From JANXUR01 sp038229415 (GTDB taxonomy: Bacteria > Acidobacteriota > Terriglobia > Terriglobales > Acidobacteriaceae), in NCBI GenBank assembly GCA_038229415.1, contig JBBROM010000016.1:22106-86105 (forward strand): 64,000 nt of DNA. The letters are read 5' to 3'. The first letter of the stretch is position 1; the number at the start of each line of letters is the position of its first letter. The notes beneath the pieces were generated by a model. That model had not been told where the DNA came from. It was given only the letters and a program-made list of their open reading frames with translations, and ran no database searches. Of the stretch, positions 44,510 through 53,496 are shown in pieces. Both the position numbers and the translations under genes were made by a program.

Positions 44510-47500
44510 TTAGTTACTTCCAAACACAGCAAATGATGCCCAATAATACGGGCGCTGATACATTGAGTTCTGGCGCAGGGCAGCCATCGCGCTGTGCAGG
44601 GACGCGGCAGGAGTTTGTCCCGTCGCGAGTTTGGCGTAAAAAACTTGCATCAGCTCCCGCGTGGCACCCGATTCCACAGTCCAACGGCTGGCGATCACCT
44701 GGGGAACCCCCGCCCCGATCAGAGTCCGGGCCAGGCTATTCACATTGGTGAACGCGCCGTCACTGCCATTAGCGGTGTCGCACCCCGAAAGCACGGCGAG
44801 TTGCAGCCGATGCGTCCCCAGCGAGGCGATGTCGCCTGGAGTCAGCACCGAATCTGGGTTAAGCCGGAGTCCGACGACATTCACGCCCGCAAAGGCGTGT
44901 CCGGCAAAATGAAAGACGCTGGCATCCCGCAGGTCTTGCAGTATGTCAGCCTTCGGCATCTGGCTGCCAAAGACAAGCCGCGCTTCACGGAAATAGCCAG
45001 CCACCTCCCGTGCCTCCTGCTCGGCGTCTGGCAGCGCTGGCAGCCCCGGCTCAGGCGTATCCGCCGCGGATACCACCAGCGCTGGGCCATCGAAAGGCGT
45101 AGAAATTTGCAGCTCCGGCTTCGCGTAGGCCAACCCGGGTGAAAATCCGAACTCGAAGCGGTCCGCGATAAGGGGGTCGCCCGGCCGGTGCAGCAAATCG
45201 AACGGAACCTGATCCAGCACTCCATCGGTTTCAATCTGTAGCCTCGACGCACCTCGCAACTCGTCTTCAAACGGTGCCAGCAACAGACTGTAAAGTCGGC
45301 CGCTCTCCGTCTCGAGCGTCTGCAAGTTGCTGTCGCGGTCAGAACAGCGACGCAGGTAGCGCAGAACCAGCGCCTGTATGTCAGCCGGCAACTGCAGATG
45401 GTGGACTTGCACCACACCATCGCGATACACCATAGCCACCGGATCATTCGGCAGCAGTACATACGATATGAATGCGGCTTCGTGTGGCAACCGGTAGCCA
45501 GTCAATGCCACAATGGCAGCGCGATCCGGAGTCAAAGTGCCGTCAGCGATTGGCCGCGTTCCCCGCAAGGATGCCCCACGGTACCATTCCCACCATGCGA
45601 AGGCCTCATCAGGGTGCCCCAGAGAAAGCTTGAGCATAAAAAGATCACGGTAGGCTTGATTCTGCAACCGGCTCCAGGCTAGGCGGTCGGCTTCGGACTG
45701 TAGTCCGGGCAAAGTGTGCTCGATGATGGCGAGCGCCCGCAGAAACTCCGGCTCGGCCTCAGATGAGCGTCCGTTGGCAACCAATGCTTCGCCCAGCGTC
45801 TTATGATAGTCGGCAATGGCGTCTTCATTGAGCGAGTCCGTATCCGGACGCATCGCTTCAAGCTCTGCCAGAGCGGCGCTGCTGTGTCCGAATCGAAGCT
45901 CATCCGCGGCTCGCTCTTCCGCAAGCTCAGCGTGGCGATTGGCATCCTGCTGGGTCAGTGGCACCAACGCGATCTGGGCATCGGCTTTGCGAAGGCTCTC
46001 CTCCGCTGCTGCGCTGTCCCCGGCAAGCTGCTGTTCGTCGGCAATGGCGTAATAAGTGGTCGCGATATCCACTGGGCCGTGCCCGGGAAAGTCTGCCAAC
46101 ATCTCACTCTGCGCGAGTGCGCTGGCATAGTGTAAGTCCATCAGCCTGGTTACACCGCCCAGCACTGTATACAGATTTTGCCCCCTGCGTTCACCAGCCT
46201 CACTCTGCCAGAAGAGTAGCGCCGCTTGGCGCGCCGCCCGTAGCGCACCAGCAGGATCTCGAGCGGAAAGCACATTTGCATGAAAAGCTAGCGCGCGGAG
46301 TTGCAATCCTGGGTAGGTAGAACGGCGCGCCAGTTCCAATGCTTGAGTCTGCAGCATCTGGGCTCGCGGCAACTCCCCGGAGGACGTTTCCATGCACTCG
46401 CTCTTCTCCAGCATTTCTTGCACCTGGAGCCAGCGATATCTCGATGACTTGAGCACAGGTTCAATGGATTGTCCCGAAGCAAGGCATCCCACCTCCTCGC
46501 TTTCGAAAAACCGCGCGTACATCACTGCAAAAGAGGCGCGAAGGCGCCCCGGTTCACTTCCAGCGCGGTGAAATGCGGCGGCGGCTTGTTGCGCGAGCTC
46601 AACCTCCTGGGGAAACAGATTTGCTAGGTATGCCCTGTCTGCGGCAGCTAGGTTCGCAGTTGCAGTTGCAGCATCTACTGACGGCTTCATGCGCAGTAAA
46701 TCTGTAAGCCAAGTGTCGTCGTGATTCTGCTTTAGCAAGAATGCAAGTGCTCTTAGACCACGCTGCGCGTCGCCAGCGGTCGAGGAACCGCCCGGCGCGC
46801 GCGCGTAGGCTGCGGGAAGCCAGTCCGCTTCCGCCTCCGCGAGGTAACGCTCTATGTGTAAATCCAGCTCGGCCGCCTCTTCTGGATTGCCCGACTCTAT
46901 CCGGCTGGCAAATTCGGCGGGTGGCAGTAGCGGAGCTGACGACCGTTCACGCTTTTTGTCGAGCGCTTTCTGGACGCGTTCCAAATTGACACGCGCTTCC
47001 CCAGCCCACTGGGAGTTGCCAGCAATTTCCAGATAGTGCTTCCAGGCATCCGCTGCCAGTTGCAGGTCTGCACATTTTTCAAGGGCAACCGCATAGTTGA
47101 ACCACACCGGGGCATTGCGAGGTTCAGCCCTCGCCACCGGCCCCAGAAGCTCCAGGGCATCGAAATAGTCCCTTTCGTGCCCTGGCCGGTCGCCTCGAGC
47201 CAGATAAGCCCACGCAAGATCATTGCGGATCGAAACGTCCTTGGGTTGTTGTTCCAGAAGAACGCGCAGAGTCTTGACAGTGTCATCAAGATGAATCTTC
47301 AGAATGATATCGATCCGGGCGCGCCGCTGTAGACAGCTCGAGTTTTCATGGTCTAGCTCTAGACAACGACTTACCTTCGCATCGGCATCCTTCAATGAAG
47401 GAGGGATCTCTGCGGCGGCGTCTTCATTAGAACCCCTGGTTACTACTCCAGAATCTCTGATGTCAACCGTGGCCTGCGCCAGCAGACGATCCAGGTCATC

Positions 47501-48082
47501 TGCTACCCACTGCTGGTACCCAAGCATTCCAGCCACCACCAGCACGGCAGCCAGTCCTCCTGCATAGACCAGGCGCGGAAACTGGAAGAGTCTCGACCAC
47601 CGCCGTTCCGGCCGACATGCAGCGCTCAACTCTCGCGCCATGCGAGCTTGCCATCCCGGTTTTGTGCTCTCCAGTTTCAACAACATAGCCTCTTGTTCTG
47701 GCGTCAGAGTATCGGCGGAGTCGGCCAATGCCCGCCTCAGCAAGGGCCCGCAATGTGCGCATTGGGACGCGTGTTGCAACTGCTCCTCCGCCTTTTGCTG
47801 CTTCGGTCGCCCTTGAGCAATGTCATCCCAAACTTCGCCCGACGGACAGTCCGACCCTGCCTTCGCCGCCGCAGTTCGTGACAGCCCCGTGATTCGGGCA
47901 GTCGCAGACTGATGCCTACGCACAAGTTCCTGACATGTCTGGCAACTGGCCCAGTGCTCGCGCGCCTCCGATAGTTCCGGCGACACGGGCTCCATCGCCC
48001 CCTCCACCGCAGTGCTCCCCGCACGGGCGAAGAACAGTAGCTCAATCTCGTCGTTCGTCAAATGCATTAAATGTGATCGCAC
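44510..48082 (-). CDS. zinc-finger anti-sigma-like / TM / TPR / CHAT caspase-like protein
   Basis: 1190 residues. Two anti-sigma-type zinc-binding motifs H-x3-C-x2-C are at His43/Cys47/Cys50 and His104/Cys108/Cys111. One membrane helix lies at about 170-190 behind a basic stretch (RPERRWSRLFQFPR). A long TPR-like helical region runs about 220-860, then a CHAT domain to the end with the peptidase dyad His1062 (FHFAGHA) and Cys1101 (VLSGCDTA). GTG 48082 has a strong site (GGAAGGAGAG); ATG 48067 is an alternative. It lies 43 bases after the ECF sigma gene. Expected job is to hold the sigma factor and use CHAT cleavage in signalling. N-in topology would put CHAT outside the cytoplasm. Confidence 0.9.
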   Translation of the reverse strand: MRSHLMHLTNDEIELLFFARAGSTAVEGAMEPVSPELSEAREHWASCQTCQELVRRHQSATARITGLSRTAAAKAGSDCPSGEVWDDIAQGRPKQQKAEEQLQHASQCAHCGPLLRRALADSADTLTPEQEAMLLKLESTKPGWQARMARELSAACRPERRWSRLFQFPRLVYAGGLAAVLVVAGMLGYQQWVADDLDRLLAQATVDIRDSGVVTRGSNEDAAAEIPPSLKDADAKVSRCLELDHENSSCLQRRARIDIILKIHLDDTVKTLRVLLEQQPKDVSIRNDLAWAYLARGDRPGHERDYFDALELLGPVARAEPRNAPVWFNYAVALEKCADLQLAADAWKHYLEIAGNSQWAGEARVNLERVQKALDKKRERSSAPLLPPAEFASRIESGNPEEAAELDLHIERYLAEAEADWLPAAYARAPGGSSTAGDAQRGLRALAFLLKQNHDDTWLTDLLRMKPSVDAATATANLAAADRAYLANLFPQEVELAQQAAAAFHRAGSEPGRLRASFAVMYARFFESEEVGCLASGQSIEPVLKSSRYRWLQVQEMLEKSECMETSSGELPRAQMLQTQALELARRSTYPGLQLRALAFHANVLSARDPAGALRAARQAALLFWQSEAGERRGQNLYTVLGGVTRLMDLHYASALAQSEMLADFPGHGPVDIATTYYAIADEQQLAGDSAAAEESLRKADAQIALVPLTQQDANRHAELAEERAADELRFGHSSAALAELEAMRPDTDSLNEDAIADYHKTLGEALVANGRSSEAEPEFLRALAIIEHTLPGLQSEADRLAWSRLQNQAYRDLFMLKLSLGHPDEAFAWWEWYRGASLRGTRPIADGTLTPDRAAIVALTGYRLPHEAAFISYVLLPNDPVAMVYRDGVVQVHHLQLPADIQALVLRYLRRCSDRDSNLQTLETESGRLYSLLLAPFEDELRGASRLQIETDGVLDQVPFDLLHRPGDPLIADRFEFGFSPGLAYAKPELQISTPFDGPALVVSAADTPEPGLPALPDAEQEAREVAGYFREARLVFGSQMPKADILQDLRDASVFHFAGHAFAGVNVVGLRLNPDSVLTPGDIASLGTHRLQLAVLSGCDTANGSDGAFTNVNSLARTLIGAGVPQVIASRWTVESGATRELMQVFYAKLATGQTPAASLHSAMAALRQNSMYQRPYYWASFAVFGSN

Positions 48083-48125
48083 GACTGCTCTCCTTCCCCT
48101 AAACGAATTGCCCGTCGAAATTCCT

Positions 48126-48776
48126 TCACGGCTGGCCCACCGTGGATTTGACGTGAGGGCCCGAGCCTAGCGCGACCAGCTTTTCCCTCACGCACCGCAC
48201 CATGCGTCCGAGCAGGGTACCAACCCCCTTCTCTCCCAAGCTAAACTGTTGCAAACAAGCAATTTCAGCCGTAGTCATCCCTTGCTGATAATGCATCCAG
48301 AAGATGGTCAGGTTCCGTAGGGCATGGTGCTCTCCGGCACACGCTCGGACGTATTCTCCAATCTGTCCGAGCCAGATATCCCAATAAGGGTCGACGGGAG
48401 GTGCGGGAGGATCAACATCCTCCAGCGGCACCGCATCGCCTTCCGGCGAGCGCTTTGGTGCCCGACGCCTTTTAAAATAGTCCAGCACAACCGTCCGGGC
48501 AACGGCCTGTAGATATCCAAAGATCGCGTTGGGGTGCTGCGCGACGAACCTGCTCAGATTCTTGCAATCCTTGGCGCAGAGCTTGAGATAAGTTTCCTGA
48601 ATCAGGTCGTCCAGTGTCTCGGGAGGCAGCGAACCCCTAGCCGTCCGAATCACCTGGCTTGCTATCGCCTTGTTATAGCGGCGAATGAACTCCTGCCATA
48701 GCCCCGAATCGCGCGACTCCGCGCACCTTCGCACCAGTTCATCGTCAGATAAGTCCTCGTAAATTCTCAATGGCAA
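48126..48776 (-). CDS. ECF-type RNA polymerase sigma factor
   Basis: 216 residues. Region 2 includes DELVRRCAESRDSGLWQEFIRRYNKAIASQVIR, TLDDLIQETYLKL and the promoter-melting helix AIFGYLQAVARTVVLDYFKRRRA. Region 4 is LRNLTIFWMHYQQGMTTAEIACLQQFSLGEKGVGTLLGRMVRCVREKL. The start is TTG 48776 behind CTTAGGATCG; a TTG six bases later is possible. First gene of the four-gene operon and presumably autoregulating it. The next gene carries zinc motifs of anti-sigma factors, the usual neighbour. Confidence 0.9.
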   Translation of the reverse strand: MPLRIYEDLSDDELVRRCAESRDSGLWQEFIRRYNKAIASQVIRTARGSLPPETLDDLIQETYLKLCAKDCKNLSRFVAQHPNAIFGYLQAVARTVVLDYFKRRRAPKRSPEGDAVPLEDVDPPAPPVDPYWDIWLGQIGEYVRACAGEHHALRNLTIFWMHYQQGMTTAEIACLQQFSLGEKGVGTLLGRMVRCVREKLVALGSGPHVKSTVGQP

Positions 48777-49046
48777 CGATCCTAAGTAGGAGTGGCCGCA
48801 ATTTTACATCACCGAAAGGGAAACCTAGCGCAGATATTTGTAGCTGTACCTTGCCAAAATTATTCACTAGCAACTCGCCTCGCCCGGTTATAGCACCTGG
48901 AGTTCCCGACCCAGCCGCTCGCAGTTTCTTGCGTGCAGCCGGGCTGGGCGTCAATGGACCAAGTGGCTACGAGCCGGCAGGCTTTGTGCTTTGCGTCTTT
49001 GCTGGTGTCTTTGTGGTGGTGGCGGGCGCACGGCTTTGGCCCTTGC

Positions 49047-51137
49047 TTACGCAAACCGGTAGGAGATGCCGAATGCGAATCCAGTCTTATAACTGTTCGT
49101 GACCGGCAAGTCTCCCGTAAGAGTTGACGGAATCACGGCATTAACCGTCAACCCGCCGTCTAGCTTCTGTTGCCGACCAAAGTAGGCACCAGCACTCAGG
49201 TAGAACTGGCTGTGCGCCAGGCTCAACGATGGCCCGATAAAGAACTCTGGCGAAACACCCTTGTCGCTCGCCTTCGCGGTCACACCAAGCGTGGCATACA
49301 GAGCTTCGCTCTGGAAGTTGCTCCTGCGAATGCCCCAGATGCGAGTGTTGGCGAACACCATCGGTGTGACACGCACGGCAGAGTTTATCTTATAACCTAC
49401 CACCGTGATCGTGTTGCCTTTGTTGTTGGGATCGAGTGTCTGTGTCCGTTGGAACTCGAGATTCTTGAGGAAACCAGTCGCGATACCGCCGGAAACTGTG
49501 AATCGAGGCCCACCAATGGTGGTCGGCTGGGAAAAGAAGATGTCGGTTGTAGTTACCGCGTCTCCTCCACTTGGGCTCTTGTCGTTATGTAGAAGCGGGC
49601 GTCGCCTTACCCTTCTCAGCTCCGCCTTTCGGTTGGCCGACTGCCTGCAGCATCGCAACAACGTCTGCAGGCATCGTGGTCCCTGCCGCCGCAAGTGTCG
49701 TTGGCAGGTTAGTTATTGCTTCGTCGGAAGCAAATAGTGAATCCGGATCAATCTCGCACCGGAAAGCCGAGTCACCGTCCGCCGCTGGAACGCTCCCGGT
49801 GTTCTTCGGGTCAGCAGCTTTGCGGTGCAAAATCACATTCACTTGAGTCGGCTCCAGGAAGGGTGCCGAACGTTGGCTGGCGTCGAAGTTGTCGTGCCTT
49901 GCGAGAACCGCGTCGAGGGGTGCCACCACATTGTCCAAAATTGACTTGTACTCTGTGTGTTTGCGTGAAAGATACTGACAACCCGAACTGAGCAGCACGC
50001 TGGTGGCGCTTCGTAGTTTGGCGTAGTTGGAGTTCTTGGCGACCTTTTCTTGTTCCCCATCGATTCTTTCGACGGTAAGAGCCTCGTAAGCTGCCCTGAT
50101 GTTCTGAGCTGCGGGCTTTTCCCTGACAACGGCCTTGTTGCTCGGCTCCGCAGGCAGATCACACCGCAATGCAGTCGCCGCTGCGGACACCGCAGTATTA
50201 GGGTTGCCGACCGCATCCTTCTGATCCTTACCAAGCTCGGCGGCCGACCGCAAGGACTGCACCAGAAACGCCTCGAAGCCCGGCTGAGTGAGGCTGTGAT
50301 ACGTGGAGAGTGCATGTTGCCGCATCGCTGCCGTCAGTGCGCGCAAAGGTTCACCGGTGTTGTTTGGATTCCGCAGCACGCTGTCGAAGTCGCTTTGCGA
50401 CGGTCTCGCGCAACTCGTTGTAGATCTGATCAGCGTGGATCATCTGGCATTCCGCCTGATGGGCAGTGAGGCGTAACGACGCAAAGCTAGTGCCGCCGAG
50501 CGTGACCTGCTCCGTCGCGCAGCCGAGCGGGACTAGCCCGTCGTCGTTCATGTTCTGATACGCCGCACTCAGAGCATGTCTGGCTTTGGCCAATGCAGCC
50601 TTAGCGGACTGCAGATTCTTGAGTGTGCAGGCGTTCGAGTTCACCCGCGTGTCCTTGTGTAGGGGCTCGATCATCGTTGCGCCGCCGTCTAAGGCGTAGA
50701 TCTCGGAAACCCCATTTTCTAGAGTCTTTGCTTTCATGACTGGACTGCCCTTGTCTGTGGCCGAACCTGCCTGGCCCGGATTCGACACTCCGACCAGTCC
50801 GAGAAATCCCGTGATATCGTCGCTGGCGATGGCAACTTCGGGAGCTTCAACAGAATAGCTGTACAGAAATGGATTGTTGCACACATGAATGTGCAGGCGG
50901 TTGTCCTCGGCCATGAAGAGTGGAATGGGTGTGCCTTCAGCGCTAACCGTGTTGATGCTTAGTTCTCTGGTCGTGCCAGTGTCAGCTCCTCCGGTGTTTG
51001 CCGACGGGGTCGGACCGCAATTCTGGGGACGGGCAGATGGCGTTGGCGGCTGTCTTGTTAGGAGCCGCGTGTCCAATTTTTGGCAACAGCAGCGACAGAA
51101 TGGTCAGGCACAGAACGAGGTTGAGTTGAGATTTCAT
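49047..51137 (-). pseudogene. secreted outer-membrane-type protein gene broken by three frameshifts
   Basis: Conceptual assembly of four frame segments on one strand. ATG 51137, behind AAGGAGAAG, starts a good signal peptide (MKSQLNLVLCLTILSLLLP then KIGHA) but that frame stops near 50990. The next frame carries the body from about 51070 to 50385, a third from about 50390 to 49590, and a fourth from about 49575 to 49047 ending in FAFGISYRFA, a barrel-like end. At the joints the overlapping frames match like one-base slips (RLRQR/VLRNPNNTG near 50385; ATPAST/NDKSPSGGD near 49580; PSPE/SARPQNCG near 51030). Each segment has good coding character and no internal stops. A protein of about 690 residues, function unknown. 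Decay or sequencing indels cannot be told apart. Confidence 0.75.
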
Positions 51138-51370
51138 TTTCTTCTCCTTGGGTGGAGTGGCGGAGGCAGTTTCTTACCGCAACCGCGCGCAATCACTCAT
51201 CGGCCTGAGGCCCCTCCGGTGATGCTCCATACCAGGAAGAACGAAAAGAAAAGGGAAATACCTACACGACCTAAGGTGCTTTTCGACGAGATTGAGGTGG
51301 CCGAATGATTCCGGGCGAAGCCACTACCGCCGCGCCAGCCGTTACACACGCTAATGCTACGGCGGAGAGA

Positions 51371-51461
51371 CCCACCCTACTTCGGCGCTGAAGGCACGAA
51401 TACCGCTTATCGCCTTTACTTACAATGCTTTGCGAAACAGGCGTGGCACTGGAGACTCAAC
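51371..51461 (+). repeat. dispersed GGAGACTC repeat, copy C
   Basis: CCTACTTC, GAAGGCACGAATACCGCTTATC, CTTTACTTACAATGCTTTGCGAAACAG, GGCACTGGAGACTCAA. Shortest upstream match of the five copies. The remainder of 51138-51692 shows no gene. Confidence 0.8.
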
Positions 51462-51692
51462 CTGCACTCATACCCGCGTGTTGGCGACTGGTAACTTGCG
51501 TCAGCCCTGGTGGTACACGCTGCTCGATTCGGCGGTTTCAGATTAGCTCCGCGCCCGCATTCCCTTCGTCCTTCGGCATGCTATGAACTTCACCACCCGG
51601 GGTGTGCACTTGCGAACAGCCTGCGCGCCGGAAAGAAATTAAACTCTGTAGACAGTTTCGCGTCGCAAAAGCGGATTCGCGAGGAACGATGC

Positions 51693-52535
51693 ATGTTGAT
51701 TCAGGTCGGATATGAATTGGTATTTTACTGCCCACAAACTACGCCCATGCTACTTATGGTCAACGTCCACCACACCCGCGCGGCCGATCTAGTAACTCCC
51801 GATCGCCTGACGACGGATCCGGAGACCCCAATCACGGCGTATCGGGATGGCTTTGGAAACTGGTGTACTCGGATTGTCGCGCCGAGTGGGAGGATTCGCC
51901 TGAAGAGCACGGGAGTAGTGCGAGACTCGGCCAAACCCGACGCGGTGATGGCATCGGCTGAACAGCACGCCCTACCCGATTTGCCGGAAGATACTTTGGT
52001 CTTTCTGTTGGGAAGCCGGTATTGCGAGACCGATCTATTGTCCGACGCAGCGTGGGCGCGATTCGGTCAGACGACGCCGGGATGGTCGCGCGTTCAGGCG
52101 ATCTGCGATTTTGTCCATAACCATATCGCATTCGATTATCAGCAAGCACGCCCCACTCGCACAGCATGGGAGGCGTTCAACGAGCGCGTGGGCGTTTGCC
52201 GCGACTACGCGCACCTCGCGGTCGCATTCTGTCGCTGCATGAATATTCCGGCGCGATACTGCACCGGATACCTTAGCGATATGGGGACGCAGCCGCCTTA
52301 TGGGGTGCCGGATTTTGCAGCATGGTTTGAAGTCTATCTTGGCGGAGCGTGGCACACCTTCGATCCCCGAAACAATGTACCCCGGATTGGACGAGTACTC
52401 ATCGCGCGCGGCCGCGATGCCGCCGATGTCGCTATCGTGACCACGTTCGGCCAAAATACGCTGGAGAGCTTCACGGTCTGGACCAATGAGGTCACGGACG
52501 TCGCGGATGAGACCGCTGCAAAAGTTCCCAGCTAA
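51693..52535 (+). CDS. transglutaminase-like protein lacking the catalytic histidine
   Basis: 280 residues from ATG 51693 (GAGGAACG upstream). The transglutaminase core gives Cys169 in GVCRDYAHL and Asp in TFDPRNN, with the C-terminal PRIGRVLIARGRDAADVAI typical of this subfamily. The position that is His in the two neighbouring transglutaminases (SHAW, FHAW) reads FAAWFEVYL here, codon GCA, so the Cys-His-Asp triad is incomplete. It may be a non-catalytic scaffold or use another residue. It faces the next gene tail to tail with one base between the stops. Part of a transglutaminase/ATP-grasp locus of unproven chemistry, probably amide-bond formation or hydrolysis on a peptide. Confidence 0.88.
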   Translation: MLIQVGYELVFYCPQTTPMLLMVNVHHTRAADLVTPDRLTTDPETPITAYRDGFGNWCTRIVAPSGRIRLKSTGVVRDSAKPDAVMASAEQHALPDLPEDTLVFLLGSRYCETDLLSDAAWARFGQTTPGWSRVQAICDFVHNHIAFDYQQARPTRTAWEAFNERVGVCRDYAHLAVAFCRCMNIPARYCTGYLSDMGTQPPYGVPDFAAWFEVYLGGAWHTFDPRNNVPRIGRVLIARGRDAADVAIVTTFGQNTLESFTVWTNEVTDVADETAAKVPS

Positions 52536-52536
52536 C

Positions 52537-53448
52537 CTAAGTGTCGACAGCAACGAGCGACGAATTGGATTCGACGTCAAGCGGTTCCATATCCACGCCA
52601 ACCCTTAGGGTGTGAGCGCCCCCGCCCAGGATTAATCCTCGGAGAGGACTTACGTCGCCATAATCCCGGCCCCATGCGAGGGTGACGTGGCCATCGGAGG
52701 GAACGATATTGTTTGTGGGATCCACGTCCAGCCAGCCAATCCCCGGACAATAGGCCGACACCCAAGCGTGAGATGCGTCGGCACCCACGAGCCGAGGTTT
52801 GCCGGGAGGCGGGTACGTGCGAAGGTATCCGCTGACATACCGCGCCGAGATATTGAGAGAGCGGAGACAGGCGATTTGCACGTGAGCAAAGTCCTGGCAC
52901 ACGCCGCGCCGTTTCTTGAAGACCTCTTCCGGCGTGGTGCGGACGTTGGTTACTTTTGAATCGAACTGAAAGTCGTGGTGGATGCGCGAGGTCAGGTCCA
53001 GAAGCGCTTCGGGCATCGGTCGTCGAGGGGTGAACGACTGGAGCGCATACGCGGCAAACTCCGGCCGCACCCGGATGCGCGGCGACTCAAATTGAAACTG
53101 GTAGGCTTCCAGACCATCCGGACTGTGATCGCTGAGCACTGAATTGACAGCTTCTTCCCAAGGCATCGAGGGTTGAGGCCAAGGCAGCGGATTTCCCTCC
53201 ACGTTCACTTCACTCTGAGCCTCGACCTCCAACACCCGGTGCGGCTCCTCGATGGTGAAAAAGCACAGGTCGTTCCCAAAAAAATCCACACGCTCGGTGC
53301 GGGTCGCAGGGCGGGGATGAATCGTCAGATGACTCCGCGCCGACTGGTGATGCGCCGTGGTGCGCGGCTTCAGGCACGCCACATGGTTTCCGACGGAGGC
53401 GGGATGCTTGTACCGATAGGTAGTCCGATGAACAATTTTGTAGATCAT
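52537..53448 (-). CDS. transglutaminase-like cysteine protease with N-terminal beta domain
   Basis: 303 residues. The bacterial transglutaminase-like N-terminal region (MIYKIVHRTTYRYKHPAS...LKPR) is followed by the core with Cys184 (RGVCQDFAH), His227 (ASHAWVSAY) and Asp243 (LDVDPTNN), a complete triad. This family often hydrolyses rather than crosslinks amides and travels with circularly permuted ATP-grasp and alpha-E proteins. It lies 48 bases after the ATP-grasp gene in the same direction, so it is the last gene of the operon. Confidence 0.93.
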   Translation of the reverse strand: MIYKIVHRTTYRYKHPASVGNHVACLKPRTTAHHQSARSHLTIHPRPATRTERVDFFGNDLCFFTIEEPHRVLEVEAQSEVNVEGNPLPWPQPSMPWEEAVNSVLSDHSPDGLEAYQFQFESPRIRVRPEFAAYALQSFTPRRPMPEALLDLTSRIHHDFQFDSKVTNVRTTPEEVFKKRRGVCQDFAHVQIACLRSLNISARYVSGYLRTYPPPGKPRLVGADASHAWVSAYCPGIGWLDVDPTNNIVPSDGHVTLAWGRDYGDVSPLRGLILGGGAHTLRVGVDMEPLDVESNSSLVAVDT

Positions 53449-53496
53449 CTTCGGAAAAGTTCAGGAAATCATTTTCGTTTCATCCGTGTCAGTAGA

